From Wallemia ichthyophaga EXF-994 (lineage: Eukaryota; Basidiomycota; Wallemiomycetes; Wallemiales; Wallemiaceae), in contig NW_008806275.1 of the NCBI RefSeq assembly GCF_000400465.1, positions 372,001 to 436,000 of the forward strand: a stretch of 64,000 nt of DNA, read 5' to 3'. Position numbers and translations under genes: made by a program. Under the pieces are notes generated by a model that had not been told where the DNA came from, did no database searches, and worked only from the letters and a program-made list of their open reading frames with translations. Below are positions 33,756-44,417 of this stretch, piece after piece. Numbering within the stretch: the stretch's first letter is position 1; each line of letters begins with the position of its first letter.

Positions 33756-34510
33756 TCAATCAACGCTTGGGACCGGTTTGCGGCGCACTTTGGAAGGCTG
33801 TGATACTCGAGATTCGCTGTCGCTGTTCAGATTCTCGTATATCGCCGAATATGGTGGCGGAGAGGTGGACGAATTGAACGACGTCGTATTGCTGCGCGGA
33901 TGGTACACTGGAGGCATACCAGTAATATTCGTATCAGAACGCTGCATTATTGGCCTCATTTCGAGATCCCTGTTAGCCTTCCTCTCGTGACGGGCATGGC
34001 GACGATTGAGCACCACCGTCCCAATCACTATAAGCACAGCGATCGCTGCCAAACCACCAAATATGCCACCCGCAATTGCAGCTTTACCATTATACCCATG
34101 TCTATGATTTCCGCTTCTGCAGCGTGAGTATTCGAATTGGTTCGAGTAGACATCTGGTTCGTCATTTTGAGCGAATTTGTAGACAAAATACTTGCCATTA
34201 AGGTTTACAGTGGTTGATTGAGAAGGATTCCAATCGTAATGTTTCGTGTCTGCCGCGATTTGAGTAGCTACACGCGAATACCAACTGATATCAGAACCGT
34301 CGCCTGCTTCGTAGAGATCTATAGACTGATTACTTTCAGTACCACTCTAGCACCTCTCACAACACTCACAAGCTCTGATCCAGATTCCCCGCCCCTCCAG
34401 TCAACGGATATCGGTGTACATGCGCTGACGCTTTCGAATCTGTTGAGCTCCACCGCTCCAAAAACACCAAAAGTAACTGCTAGCAGAGCAGTAAAGTGCG
34501 CAACAATCAT
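33756..34510 (-). CDS. Secretory single-pass membrane protein
   Basis: Two exons, 34510-34370 and 34325-33756, 44 nt intron; 236 residues. Seen: signal peptide (MIVAHFTALLAVTFGVFGA), an extracellular domain with SACTPISVDWRGGESG and one more Cys (YSRCRSG), a Gly-rich transmembrane segment (AAIAGGIFGGLAAIAVLIVI), and a basic then Ser/Pro-rich cytosolic tail with PPVY and PPPY. The C-x-P-x-x-x-x-W-x-G-G pattern recalls a broad class of fungal surface proteins with one TM; function unknown. PPxY motifs could recruit a Nedd4/Rsp5-type ligase (inference). Confidence 0.78.
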
Positions 34511-34658
34511 TGATCGAGATCAACACGTCTATTCTCGACCTTAATCTCCCAGGCTATCAGGCTATCACGTCGAACAAGATTCATGGCTGAATCACAGCGC
34601 AGTCAAATAAACACTCACGTTGGTAATAAAATAAATTTCATTCAAATTGAGTTTAGTA

Positions 34659-36377
34659 TTATTCAAAATCCGACAATATCTCAGATTCCAAAGCTTTCTT
34701 ACCAACATCAGTGAGGATTGGTTTACCTTCAGGTGTGTCTAGTTGGAAATAGCATGACTGGTATTGTTCATTGGTGCGCTTGCGCTCGTTAGCTAAATCT
34801 CTCTGATGTTGTTCTATTCCCTGTTTTGATTTCGTAGCCTGATTATAATCCTTCTCCAAGATGGCCTTTGTTACAGGCTCCCAAACCTTCCTAGACTCAA
34901 GATCATCTTGCTGATCGAGACTTCTGACATACTTTGGTGTTAAATCGAGGTTCTCGAGGTTGATCAGCAGCTTTTCTTCATCTTCACCTGCCTTCTTGAA
35001 CTTGATCTGAGTACGCCAAGTGCCATCGACAGAAGCAAGGACCTGATCTTTTGGAACCTGCTTCACCTTGTTCCATGTCTTTGATTCCTCTGTCGACACT
35101 TTGTAAATAACACCTTCGACCAAAAATTTGGGTTTGCCAATCCAAGATTCCTCCTTGTAGTCTATAATCATTCTGAGAGATTCATCTCCGACATTTGGAC
35201 CGCTAACTTCTATAATACTTGAGTCACAAATCACAGCATATATGCTCGATAGACCCCTTAATATACCTGAAACAAGAGCAGTTGGGTGCGTGATATGGTA
35301 TTCTTCTTCGCGGTCTTTAAGATTGACAAAGATACCATTGTTGCGTTCGCCAGGCTGAACTTTAATCGAAGTGCCCGATATCTTTGCACTAACCTGATCC
35401 ACACCGCACACTTCAGTCTGGCAATCAGGCGCTGAGTACCAGTAAGCAGAAACGGGTGGATGGTGGGATATCTGTTCTGTAAGGAAGCTGATCTTGCCCT
35501 TTGAGCGGCGATTATTGAGTGCAGCGACGTTTCTCAAATCTCTTGAAACGGCGTGAGCATTCTTTGAGTCCTGTGCAGCAACACCTGGACCTTGAGGAGC
35601 AGGAGTAGTTGTACCAGACGTGCCAGTCGAAGGATTATCATACTGATCAACTAAATCAGATGAAGGTAAAAATTCACCCTTGTCATTGTGATCAGGGACG
35701 GTGGCTGGCCAAGAACAACGGAAATGCTCGCCCATGACTGAGTTGTATGGTTTAACGACACCACCACGCTGTTGGTGATGAGTATGCCATGACGCTAGCG
35801 GTAGCAGCCAAACGACTCACAACAAAACGGAGGTCTTTAGCAAAACAGAATCTAGCAGCTGCTAGCATTCTATCTAAAGGGTCGTCGTGCTGATTTATAC
35901 TGGAATAAATGTTATTGGAGCTGTAGTGGACTCAGGGGAATCAAGACTCACTCGACCAGAGTATCTGCGCGGCCTGGAGTGGGTGAGAGAGTGTATGAAT
36001 AAGTACGATGTACTAACCGATATAATTCCAGTACTCTAAGTTACCTATTTGCTGTTAAGTTGATCAAATCATTGTGCCATGACGCACCTGCCGGGTAAAG
36101 CAAGCTAGCGGGGAGAGAGAGACGACTAGAGCGAGTTAAATGGGGATTAAAGCCATCCAAGGAATACTCACATATTCGCAATGTCTTTAACTGACATACC
36201 TGCTGTGCATCAGCCAACGCCGCCAGAGCTCATATGACACACACATTTCTTGAGTATATTCGTCAGTGTCTTGAGCTTGCCTTCATCGCCGCCTTCTGCG
36301 ACGTTTTCAGTGTCTTGTGAGATTTGTGGGTTTTGTGGGTTTGTTGCGCTCGTTTGATCTACAGCTTCAGCTGACAT
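34659..36377 (-). CDS. Oxysterol-binding protein homologue (Osh/OSBP, ORD only)
   Basis: Lipid-transfer protein moving sterol or PI4P between membranes. Seven exons: 36377-36245, 36199-36172, 36125-36088, 36044-36018, 35973-35952 (22 nt), 35899-35821 and 35768-34659; introns 44-52 nt except the first (45); 478 residues. Five tiny exons encode MSVKDIANIRLSLPASLL, AGNLEYWNYIGRADTLV and RFCFAKDLRFVRGGVVKPYN, then the big exon carries VMGEHFRCSW and the fingerprint EQISHHPPVSAYWYSAP. No PH domain or ankyrin repeats are present, so it is a short Osh4-to-Osh7-like form; paralog not assigned. Confidence 0.93.
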
Positions 36378-36471
36378 TGGACGTATCAGTTTGAGGAGTT
36401 TATCGAATTTAATTTCAGATATAATTGAAATATATCTTCAAATATTAATCAAAAATGTACATTTCATGTAT

Positions 36472-37766
36472 TTAATTGTATTTCGGCTGTTCAATATCCC
36501 ATTTACGTGTAACATCATCCATACCGTCATCGTCATCGCTCTCTTCTCGCTCCGGTAGTGAGTTCAAGGCTTGAGTTTCATGATTTGGTAATTCATATTG
36601 GTCATAGTCTGATTGTACGCGGTAAGGCGCATCTAACATCGTTCCTCCTGCCCCTGCTGATGATATTCTCCCTGATATCGAATGGCGTGGGTCTGCTCCG
36701 CGTACATTTTCTTCATTTACTAGCGCAGCCTCATCCATTTGACGTGACTTGTTAAGTAAATAAACACCTGCAAATATTGTCAAAAATCCTGCAACGATTG
36801 AAACGATATCTCTCGTTGGAGTTTCGTAGAATCCTTGGAATAAAATGAAGGAAGCGAGAATTGTTGCAGTTGAAAACATAACGTAGTAAATAGGGTTCAC
36901 GACGTTGGTTGAGAAAGTGTCAAGTGCCTTATTAAAGTAGTTCATTTGAACTAATATGCAGAGAACAACGACTAAACCAAAGAGATAAGTGCTAGCGTGA
37001 GTTAGCTGGTTATTCCCTGCCAATGTCAACTTCAAAGCAACGCCGAAACCTTTAATTGACATGACTGATATTGATCCGACCATTGAGCATATTGAAATAT
37101 AAACCAGCGGCGACTTTTTTCCGTATTTCGGCACGACTTTGAAGATCATGATGACGGAAAATACGGCAACGATAACAGAGTAAATGATGAATGGCAACTG
37201 AATCGCGTAGTTGAGAATGTCATCGACTGTCTCAACTTGTTTTTCCTCTGGGGCGTGGAGGATGATGACGAGACTTCCAACGACACAGAGACCGCAACCA
37301 ACTCTACCAATAGGGCCCAGCCTTTCATGGAGGAGAAACGAAGCCAAGATAGCACCGAATATGACAGACAAGGCACCCAAAGGAGTGACCAGCACTGGAG
37401 GAGCGAAGGTGTACGCAGCGAAGTTTGCGATTTCACCGATGACCACTGGGAAGAGTGAGTGGACGACTATAGGCTACTAGGAACACACTGGTTATGATCC
37501 CCGCCCACCAAATAGGGTTCTTGAGGTATAGAAGCTTATCGGATGCAGAAACGTGGCTATTAGATTTGTTGTTGCTGTCTTGTAGACCTTTCTTGGTTAT
37601 AATAAAACTCAAGCCAACTGCGGGTGTAGAATGTGAGCTGTGAGCTGGGTTGATAGCACAACTTACTTGCAACGCTTGAGGAAATGGCTAGCAGTAATCC
37701 TAAGCGACGATTAAATATAAATTATAAAATAAGCCCAAAAAACACACCAATCCACCTTTCTTCCAT
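36472..37766 (-). CDS. NIPA-like magnesium transporter (DUF803)
   Basis: Four exons: 37766-37748 (19 nt), 37699-37667 (33 nt), 37617-37489 and 37445-36472; introns 48, 49 and 43 nt; 384 residues. About nine hydrophobic segments. Motifs: MEERWIGLLLAISSSVAIGL, FIITKKGLQDSN, NPIWWAGIITMVIGEIANFA, FAPPVLVTPLGALSV and LNKALD-like FNKALDTFSTNVVNPIYYV, all NIPA hallmarks. Human NIPA1/2 carry Mg2+ at endosomes and plasma membrane; substrate here is by family. Acidic C-terminal tail (EESDDDDGMDD). Divergent from CFT1 with 36 bp between starts. Confidence 0.92.
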
Positions 37767-37802
37767 TTTTATCTCTCTTGGTGGTCGACGTCGTGGAAGA
37801 GG

Positions 37803-40800
37803 ATGATCTTGACGCATTTCAATCAACTTCTGCCGACATCTGGCGTTGAATTCGCCTGTCATTTAAAATTCACTTCCAGTGATACGCACAACATCATCAC
37901 CACCGCGAACAACACGCTTAAGATCTATGAGATCAGCATCGAGCACCACCAGCATCTCAATCAGCACAATATTCCATTCTCTCTCGTGCGTTATTTGGCT
38001 TTATATGATTCACCCGCTTATTCTGCCTCAGCCATCTGCAAAGCTTCTACTGCGCCGTGAATACCACCTCCACGGCGAAATTGTCGGTGTACAATCAATT
38101 AGAATTCTAGCGAGTATCGAGGATGGCAAGGATAGGCTGCTTTTGTCTTTTAGAGATGCAAAAGTGCGTTCTTCTCCCCGTGTCGTTGGCCATTTCTCAC
38201 AAAAATCCAGATAGCGCTGCTAGAATGGTCAAACGATATAAATGATATTGTGACTGTTTCTATTCATACGTATGAAAGGTCCAGTCAGGTCGTGCGTTGA
38301 GCTTGTCGCAATTCCACTCACTCTCCCTAACAAATCACCCAGCTATCACAAGACATGACGCGCTTCAAGTCAAATTTACAATCTGATCCCGATAATAGAT
38401 GCTCTGCTTTGCTTCTCCCAGATGATTCCCTCGCCTTACTCTCAGTCCATGGCACTCAAGCTGACCTCGACGACCTCGATGACGATGTTTCCAAGTTTGT
38501 TGCTCTTTACGCGCATTTACATCTCTAATTCACCTTTAGAGCCATCAAAGATGTCCCTTACGCGCCTTCTTTCATCCTCCCTCTCAAATCTATTGACCAA
38601 GACATGTGCAACGTCATTGATTACTGCTTCTTGCCGGGTTTTCATAATCCAACACTAGCCATCCTCTGTCAGCCCCGACAGACTTGGACTGGTAGACTTT
38701 CCGATTCTCAAGACACCTGCCAGCTGTTCTTCCTCACTCTCGACATTGTTACTCAAGTATACCCCATCATCGCAACCGTCGACAATCTCCCGTATGACTG
38801 CATATCTCTAACCGCAGCTCCAAAGGAAGTTGGTGGTGTTGCCATTCTATCAGCCAATGCCATCATACACGTCGATCAGAATGGCCGGCCTGTCGGAAGA
38901 GCAACGAATGGCTGGTCAACCATAACTTCTTCGAGGACACACGATCCTCCACCTAAAGATCTCTTCGTGCGATTGGAAGGTGCTTCAATTGGATTTTTAA
39001 AACTCAATCCGAGACAAAATCACCCACAAGCTTTACTTTTTCTTCCAAATGGCGACATACACGCAGTGCAATTTTATAGAGAAGGTAGAACAATTTCAAG
39101 AGTCGATATAAGCAAGCCATTCGCAAGAGGTAGTATCCCATCGGGTGCTTACAGACTTGATATTGATGGAGAGGGTTTAGGTGGTGGGCAGTTCATGTTT
39201 GTTCCTTCGATGGTCGGCGTCAGCTTTCTGCTCCGCATCGGTGACTCCCTTGATAGTCTCGAGCTTTTCCCTAAACCAGATAAGCTCGCTAATACAGCTT
39301 ACGACGATATGGATGTCGATATCGACGAAGACTTATATGGATCATCAGAAACCAAGAACAATTTGAAAGAGGATGGAGACAGCGCAAGCCATGAGCCACC
39401 ATTCACCATCTCCGACTACATTCAATCGCATGGCCCCGTCCAAGATATAACGATGGGGAGATATACAAAGACACCAAATTCACCGCTTCAGATTCTGGCT
39501 GCTACGGGTGCCGGCCACGTCGGTGGCATTACTGCTTTCCATCAGGAGATACCGTTCGAGAGCAAGAAGAAGCTTGATATTAGTTGCAATGTCGGACTAT
39601 GGACGTTCGCATTGAGTAGTCTTGGTATGGTTATTGTGGCCTCAGACACGCAATCGAAGACAAAGGTGAGATCTTCTTTACTATCGGTGCTTCATTAACA
39701 TGATCTAAGTTATTCAAACTGTTGCCGTCGAATGAGATAGAGTTGGTAGCAGAGAACGACGAGGTCACTGTCTCGGCTGGCTTGATAGCCAATAAGTCTC
39801 GTATCTTGATCGTAGGAAAGTCCAGTATAAAGGTTTTCCAAGAAGGCAAGTTTTTGGTTTCTCTGTGCAACCGTTGACTGATTTTTTGTTCCAGACAGCT
39901 CATTTGAAATTTGCCTGCAAGTGGACGGCGAAGCGATAGAGCGGGCGATAGTCGATGATCGTTATGTATTGACATTTCTGGAAGATGATCGCAAAATCCT
40001 ATTCAATGTCGATGGTATCAAACTGAACAAAGTCGCGGACTTGAAAGATGACGTGAGTGATAGCAAGATCAAGGCTGTTTGTCTTACCAGCCGACTACAG
40101 CTTAGAATTTTATCTATTTACAAGGACGTCCGTGGAGTATTTGGACAAATTGAATCTTGTTGTCTTTGTACAGTCACCAAGTCTGGCTCTTTGGATATCT
40201 TGATGCTTCCATCTCTAGAATCCGTGTTCTCCTCAAAGCATCTCGCGTATATACCCTCATCAATGTTCAACACTGCTGGAACTGAGGAAGCTATGGCGGA
40301 CAAAGATGCCAGCGACGGTGACGGTGTTCTTGAAGCTTGTTTGGTGAATCTCGGCCGAAGGTTCAAGAGAACAAATCTTATTGTGGGTGTTTCTTATACG
40401 TTAGCATTTCAGTTTCAAAGTTAACATTTTATAGGTTCTCCACGAATCTGGACATCTTGTCTTGTACGACACGTTTAACTCTCCAACCGGATTGGCTTTT
40501 TCCAAAGTCACATCAACCGTCATACAGATATCAGCAACGGTTCATTCAAAAATCATTCCGTGTAACGAAAGCGGAGCTGTGGTGACCGGTCGTTCGCCTG
40601 TCATGATCAGCTGCGAAGATACATCACCACCGCGCATACACCGTTTCAGTCAAAAGTACATGCAACAAGCAGCTCCATTCACCGATGGAATAATCTACCT
40701 TGCAAATGATGTAGTTACCTTGGCAAGAATAGGTGATGATGTAGAGTATAGTGAGAGTCTGCCACTCAGACGTCTAGCAAGTGGAAGACACTTTGACAAA

Positions 40801-42193
40801 ATAGCCTTCGATCCTACTTCCCAAATGTACGCCGCTACATCAACAGCCAGCGTACCGTTCAGGTTGTTCGATAATGCGGGCAACTATCTCTGGAAACCGC
40901 CAAGTGAGTCGTCGTCCATCTCTGATTAACCGCAATATTTACAAGGCGAACAGTGGAGAATCTCTCTCCCGCCACATCATATCGCTCATCGATCGAGCTC
41001 TTATCACACGATTGTCGGTCATCTTTATTCGGCTACGAGTTTGAGCAGAATGAATTCGTTATTTGCTGCGACACAGTGTCATTGCTCTCACCCTCAGCCA
41101 ACGGAACCTATAAAGACTTTATAGGAGTTGGAACGTGTATAAACAAGGGTGAAGATGTGGCTGTTAAGGGAGCCATCTACCTTTTCGAAATAGTAGAATT
41201 GGTGCCAAGCTCAAAGGATGTTGGAAACAATTACAAATTGAGATTGCTTATGAGAGAGGAGACGCGAGGAGCTGTCAGTGCAATCACAAGCTGCTCTGGT
41301 TATTTTGTTGTTGCTGTCGGTCAGAAGGTGCTAATAAGAGCTTTAGAGATTAACGAGAGGCTTGTGAGCGTAGCGTTCTATGACGCGGGTACATATATTG
41401 TTTCGCTTGAAGTTCTCAAGAATTTTATATTGGTGGGAGATCAAGTCAAATCGATTACATTTCTGGCATTTCAAGTGGGTGTTATTGGGTAGCGAAAGAG
41501 TGGGTATGATGACTAACACACAACAGGAATCGCCATACAAACTAGTTCAACTATCACGAGATGCGCGACAGATAGAGACATGCGTGTCCAATTTCCTTGC
41601 ATATGAGGATCAGATAACGTTTGTCAGTAATGACATAAAAGGAGACATGAGACTGATTGACTATAATCCATTCGATCCTGCTGCGGAGGGTGGAGAGAAG
41701 TTGATCAGAACGACTGAGTTCCACAAAGGTGCTGAAGCTACCTGCTCACTACTTCTCGCGAAGCCATCAGTCAGGCCTTCATCGGAGTTATTGTTGGGTG
41801 AGCTTTTGTTTTTAACTTGGTGTGCACAAGCTGATGACGAAACAAATCAGGTGGTGTCGATGGTTCGCTGAGCTGCTTAACTCCAGTGGATGAGCAATCC
41901 TTTAAAGCGCTGTGGCTGCTTCAGGGTGCGTTGGTCAGACAGATTCCTCACGTAGCAGCTCTCAACCCTCGAGCTCATAGGTGAGCAACTCTTAAAATTG
42001 GCGTTGAAATTTGCTAACGTCACACAGACACGTTCGCAACGATTATGTCTCCAGATCACTCTCTAAGGGAATTCTTGACGGCCTTTTACTTTCAAAGTAC
42101 CAGGGTCTTGATCATTTGACGCAGATCGAGATAGCTAAGCGTATTGGATATTCCAAGGCTGAATTATTAGCAATTCTAAGGAACCACGTTTGA
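37803..42193 (+). CDS. CFT1: Cleavage and polyadenylation factor Cft1/CPSF160
   Basis: Scaffold of the mRNA 3'-end processing complex that binds the AAUAAA-recognising module. Twelve exons: 37803-37985, 38044-38163, 38211-38288, 38343-38494, 38540-39665, 39710-39845, 39895-40382, 40435-40903, 40954-41474, 41527-41797, 41851-41980 and 42028-42193; sum 3,840 nt, 1,279 residues. Motifs: THFNQLLPTSGVEFA, LLLSFRDAKIALLEWSNDIN, IDYCFLPGFHNPTLAILCQP, FLAFQESPYKLVQLSRDAR, LIDYNPFDPAAEGG, LNPRAHRHVRNDYVSRSL and the C-terminal helix IAKRIGYSKAELLAIL. Three-propeller (MMS1/CPSF_A) family by order. Intron 6 (39846-39894) begins GCAAGT and is a GC-AG intron: the GT alternative leaves a stop. Confidence 0.95.
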
Positions 42194-42317
42194 ATGCAAC
42201 ATGTATCATCTAGACATATTATTTAACTTATCCATAGATTTATTAAGCGATTCTTGAAGGAGATTAAGAATCGAAGATGTGGCAGATTAAAATAAACACC
42301 AAGCAATTGAACTGAAA

Positions 42318-43222
42318 TCAACAACTGCAATATCTTGAAAAGGTATTTGAATCGCTTATCCTAACACTGCCAGTCTGACTGTCGAAAAAAGCACCCGTAG
42401 GTTTTGGTATTGGGTTGTGTAGCGAAGGTGTATCTATTATCTGATTTTGTGAGTCAGATGAGATGAGAAAGGAGTGTGGCTGTAGCTGTTTACCTTCTGA
42501 ACCAAATCATGAAACAGATCATTCACACCTGTACTGAGCTTGGCAGAGCATTCGACAAACATTGCGTTGTAATTCTCCGCTAGACTCTTCGCCTCATCTG
42601 TAGAAACCTTGCGATGATGATCTAAATCTGTCTTGTTGCCAACAATAATCTTGATGGCGTCACTGGTGGAGTAAGTGTTGAGCTCCTGAAACCAAACGCG
42701 TAATTTATCGAAAGATTCACGATTAGTGAAGTCGTAAACCAGTATTACACCCTGTGCACCACGGTAATAACTAGAAGTCAGAGTTCTGAATCGCTCTTGA
42801 CCTGCTGTATCCCTGTCGTCATACGTGAGACCGATAAGGGTGAAATGAAAAAAAAAAGAAGAGAGACGAACCAAATAGACAATTTGTATCGCTTATCTTT
42901 AATTTGAATATATTTTACTTTGAAGTCTGCGTGAAGCGTGAAGCGTTGGTTGTATTCAAGTGTGACATCTGAGCAAACCCACCTACGCCAATCTAGGAGG
43001 AAATTTAGCTTATTCCGTGTATTAGATATGTGTATCACAACTTACCGTCGCATTAGCATCCTCTTCCGCCAGAAAATCGTTATCGGTGAATCGAACAAGC
43101 AGAGACGACTTTCCGACGCTGGAGTTGCCGATGAGAAGGAGTTTGAATGTTTGCGGTGGCTCATTCCGCGTTGATATCGAAGAGACTGACTGCGTGTCTG
43201 CCATGTCTGCCATGTCTGCCAC
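42318..43222 (-). CDS. RAB18: Rab18-type small GTPase
   Basis: Rab linked to ER and lipid droplets. Five exons: 43222-43046, 42992-42983 (10 nt), 42926-42872, 42812-42494 and 42440-42318; introns 53-59 nt; 227 residues. Opens with MADMADMAD from a 9 bp unit repeated three times, so several in-frame starts exist. Motifs: G1 GNSSVGKSS, TIGVDFKVKYIQI rebuilt with the 10 nt exon (ATT GGC GTA G), [24 protein letters not shown], ECSAK, and a C-terminal CSC prenylation signal. The TIGVDFK switch is interrupted on both sides by introns. Divergent from OTC. Confidence 0.9.
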
Positions 43223-43361
43223 AGATGAAAGTAGAGAGTACAGAGGTTGATAAGCGCTAGTAGGCTGAATATCCCAAGCGTAATAAATCCAAAGTGTTTG
43301 TGATTCAGAGTTTTATTTTAAATGGAAATCAAGTGGACTGTGTTTTATTAGCCAGACGTTG

Positions 43362-44407
43362 ATGAAGGTATCAGCAGGATTATCCAGCCAAGTAAAGCAC
43401 CTGCTGTCTACAGGTGACCTCAGCAAGCAGCAGCTCAGTACTCTCCTTAGCCACTCTTCGCAACTGAAAGACGCTTGCAAGAAGAACGCGATCCCCCCAG
43501 CCAAGCTATCGATACCAAAGACACTGGATGCTAAATCTGTTGCTGTGATTTTCAATAAGAGATCCACTCGTACGCGTGTTGCCGCAGAGACTTCTCTCCA
43601 CGCTTTAGGTGAGTCATTCTACTGTTGTTATCGGCGAGGCTTACAAAAAACACAGGTGGTCATCCATTGTTCCTGTCTCCTTCGGATATACAGCTTGGTG
43701 TGAATGAGTCGCTCGAAGACACTGCTCGAGTCGTGAGCTCAATGTCTGATGGCATATTCGCCAGGGTTGGCGCACATTCAGATATTCAGACTCTGGCAAA
43801 ATACTCAACTGTACCAGTGATCAACGCACTGTGCGATTTATATCATCCAACTCAAATTTTGGCTGATTTGCTTACCATCAGCGAGGTTTACGGCGTTAAC
43901 TATGGCAGCGATGCGCCACTTTCGGGGCTAACGTTTAGCTGGGTTGGTGATGCTAATAACATTATAAACGACACGTTGCTCTCGCTACCAAGACTCGGTG
44001 GTATCGTCAAAGTGGGGTGCCCTGAAGGATACCAAATCGATCCAATCATAATGAATCAACTCAAATCTCAAGGCGTTATGGATAAGGTTGTTTTTACTAG
44101 CAGCCCGTATGAAGCTGTCAAAGGTGCCGATGTGATCGTCACCGATACATGGATCTCAATGGGTCAGGAAGACGAAAAGGCAAAGAGGCTTCAAGATTTC
44201 AAGGGATTCCAAGTAACTGAAGATTTAGCGAGAAAGGGCGGTGCCAAAGAGAATTGGATGTTCATGCATTGCTTACCCAGGAAGGCAGAGGAAGTCGATG
44301 ACGAGGTATTCTACGGTAAACGTTCAAGGGTGTTCCAGGAGGCGGAAAACAGGAAGTGGACCATAATGTCAATTTTCAATAAAATATTGGGGGAATATAG
44401 CTTGTAG
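43362..44407 (+). CDS. ARG3: Ornithine carbamoyltransferase
   Basis: Condenses carbamoyl phosphate and ornithine to citrulline in arginine synthesis. Two exons, 43362-43608 and 43656-44407; 332 residues. Motifs: carbamoyl-phosphate loop FNKRSTRTR (usual S-T-R-T), HALGGHPLFL across the intron, ALCDLYHPTQ, FSWVGDANNI, VTDTWISMGQE and the ornithine-site HCLPRKAEEVDD. The N-terminus (MKVSAGLSSQVKHLLS) is short and not a clear mitochondrial presequence, so the protein may be cytosolic as in budding yeast. FAB1 begins only 10 bp after the stop. Confidence 0.95.
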
Positions 44408-44417
44408 AAGAACGACC

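Noticed and set aside
43195..43222. Three 9 bp repeats as a regulatory element
   Set aside because: They encode MADMADMAD at the Rab18 N-terminus and are explained as coding repeat slippage.
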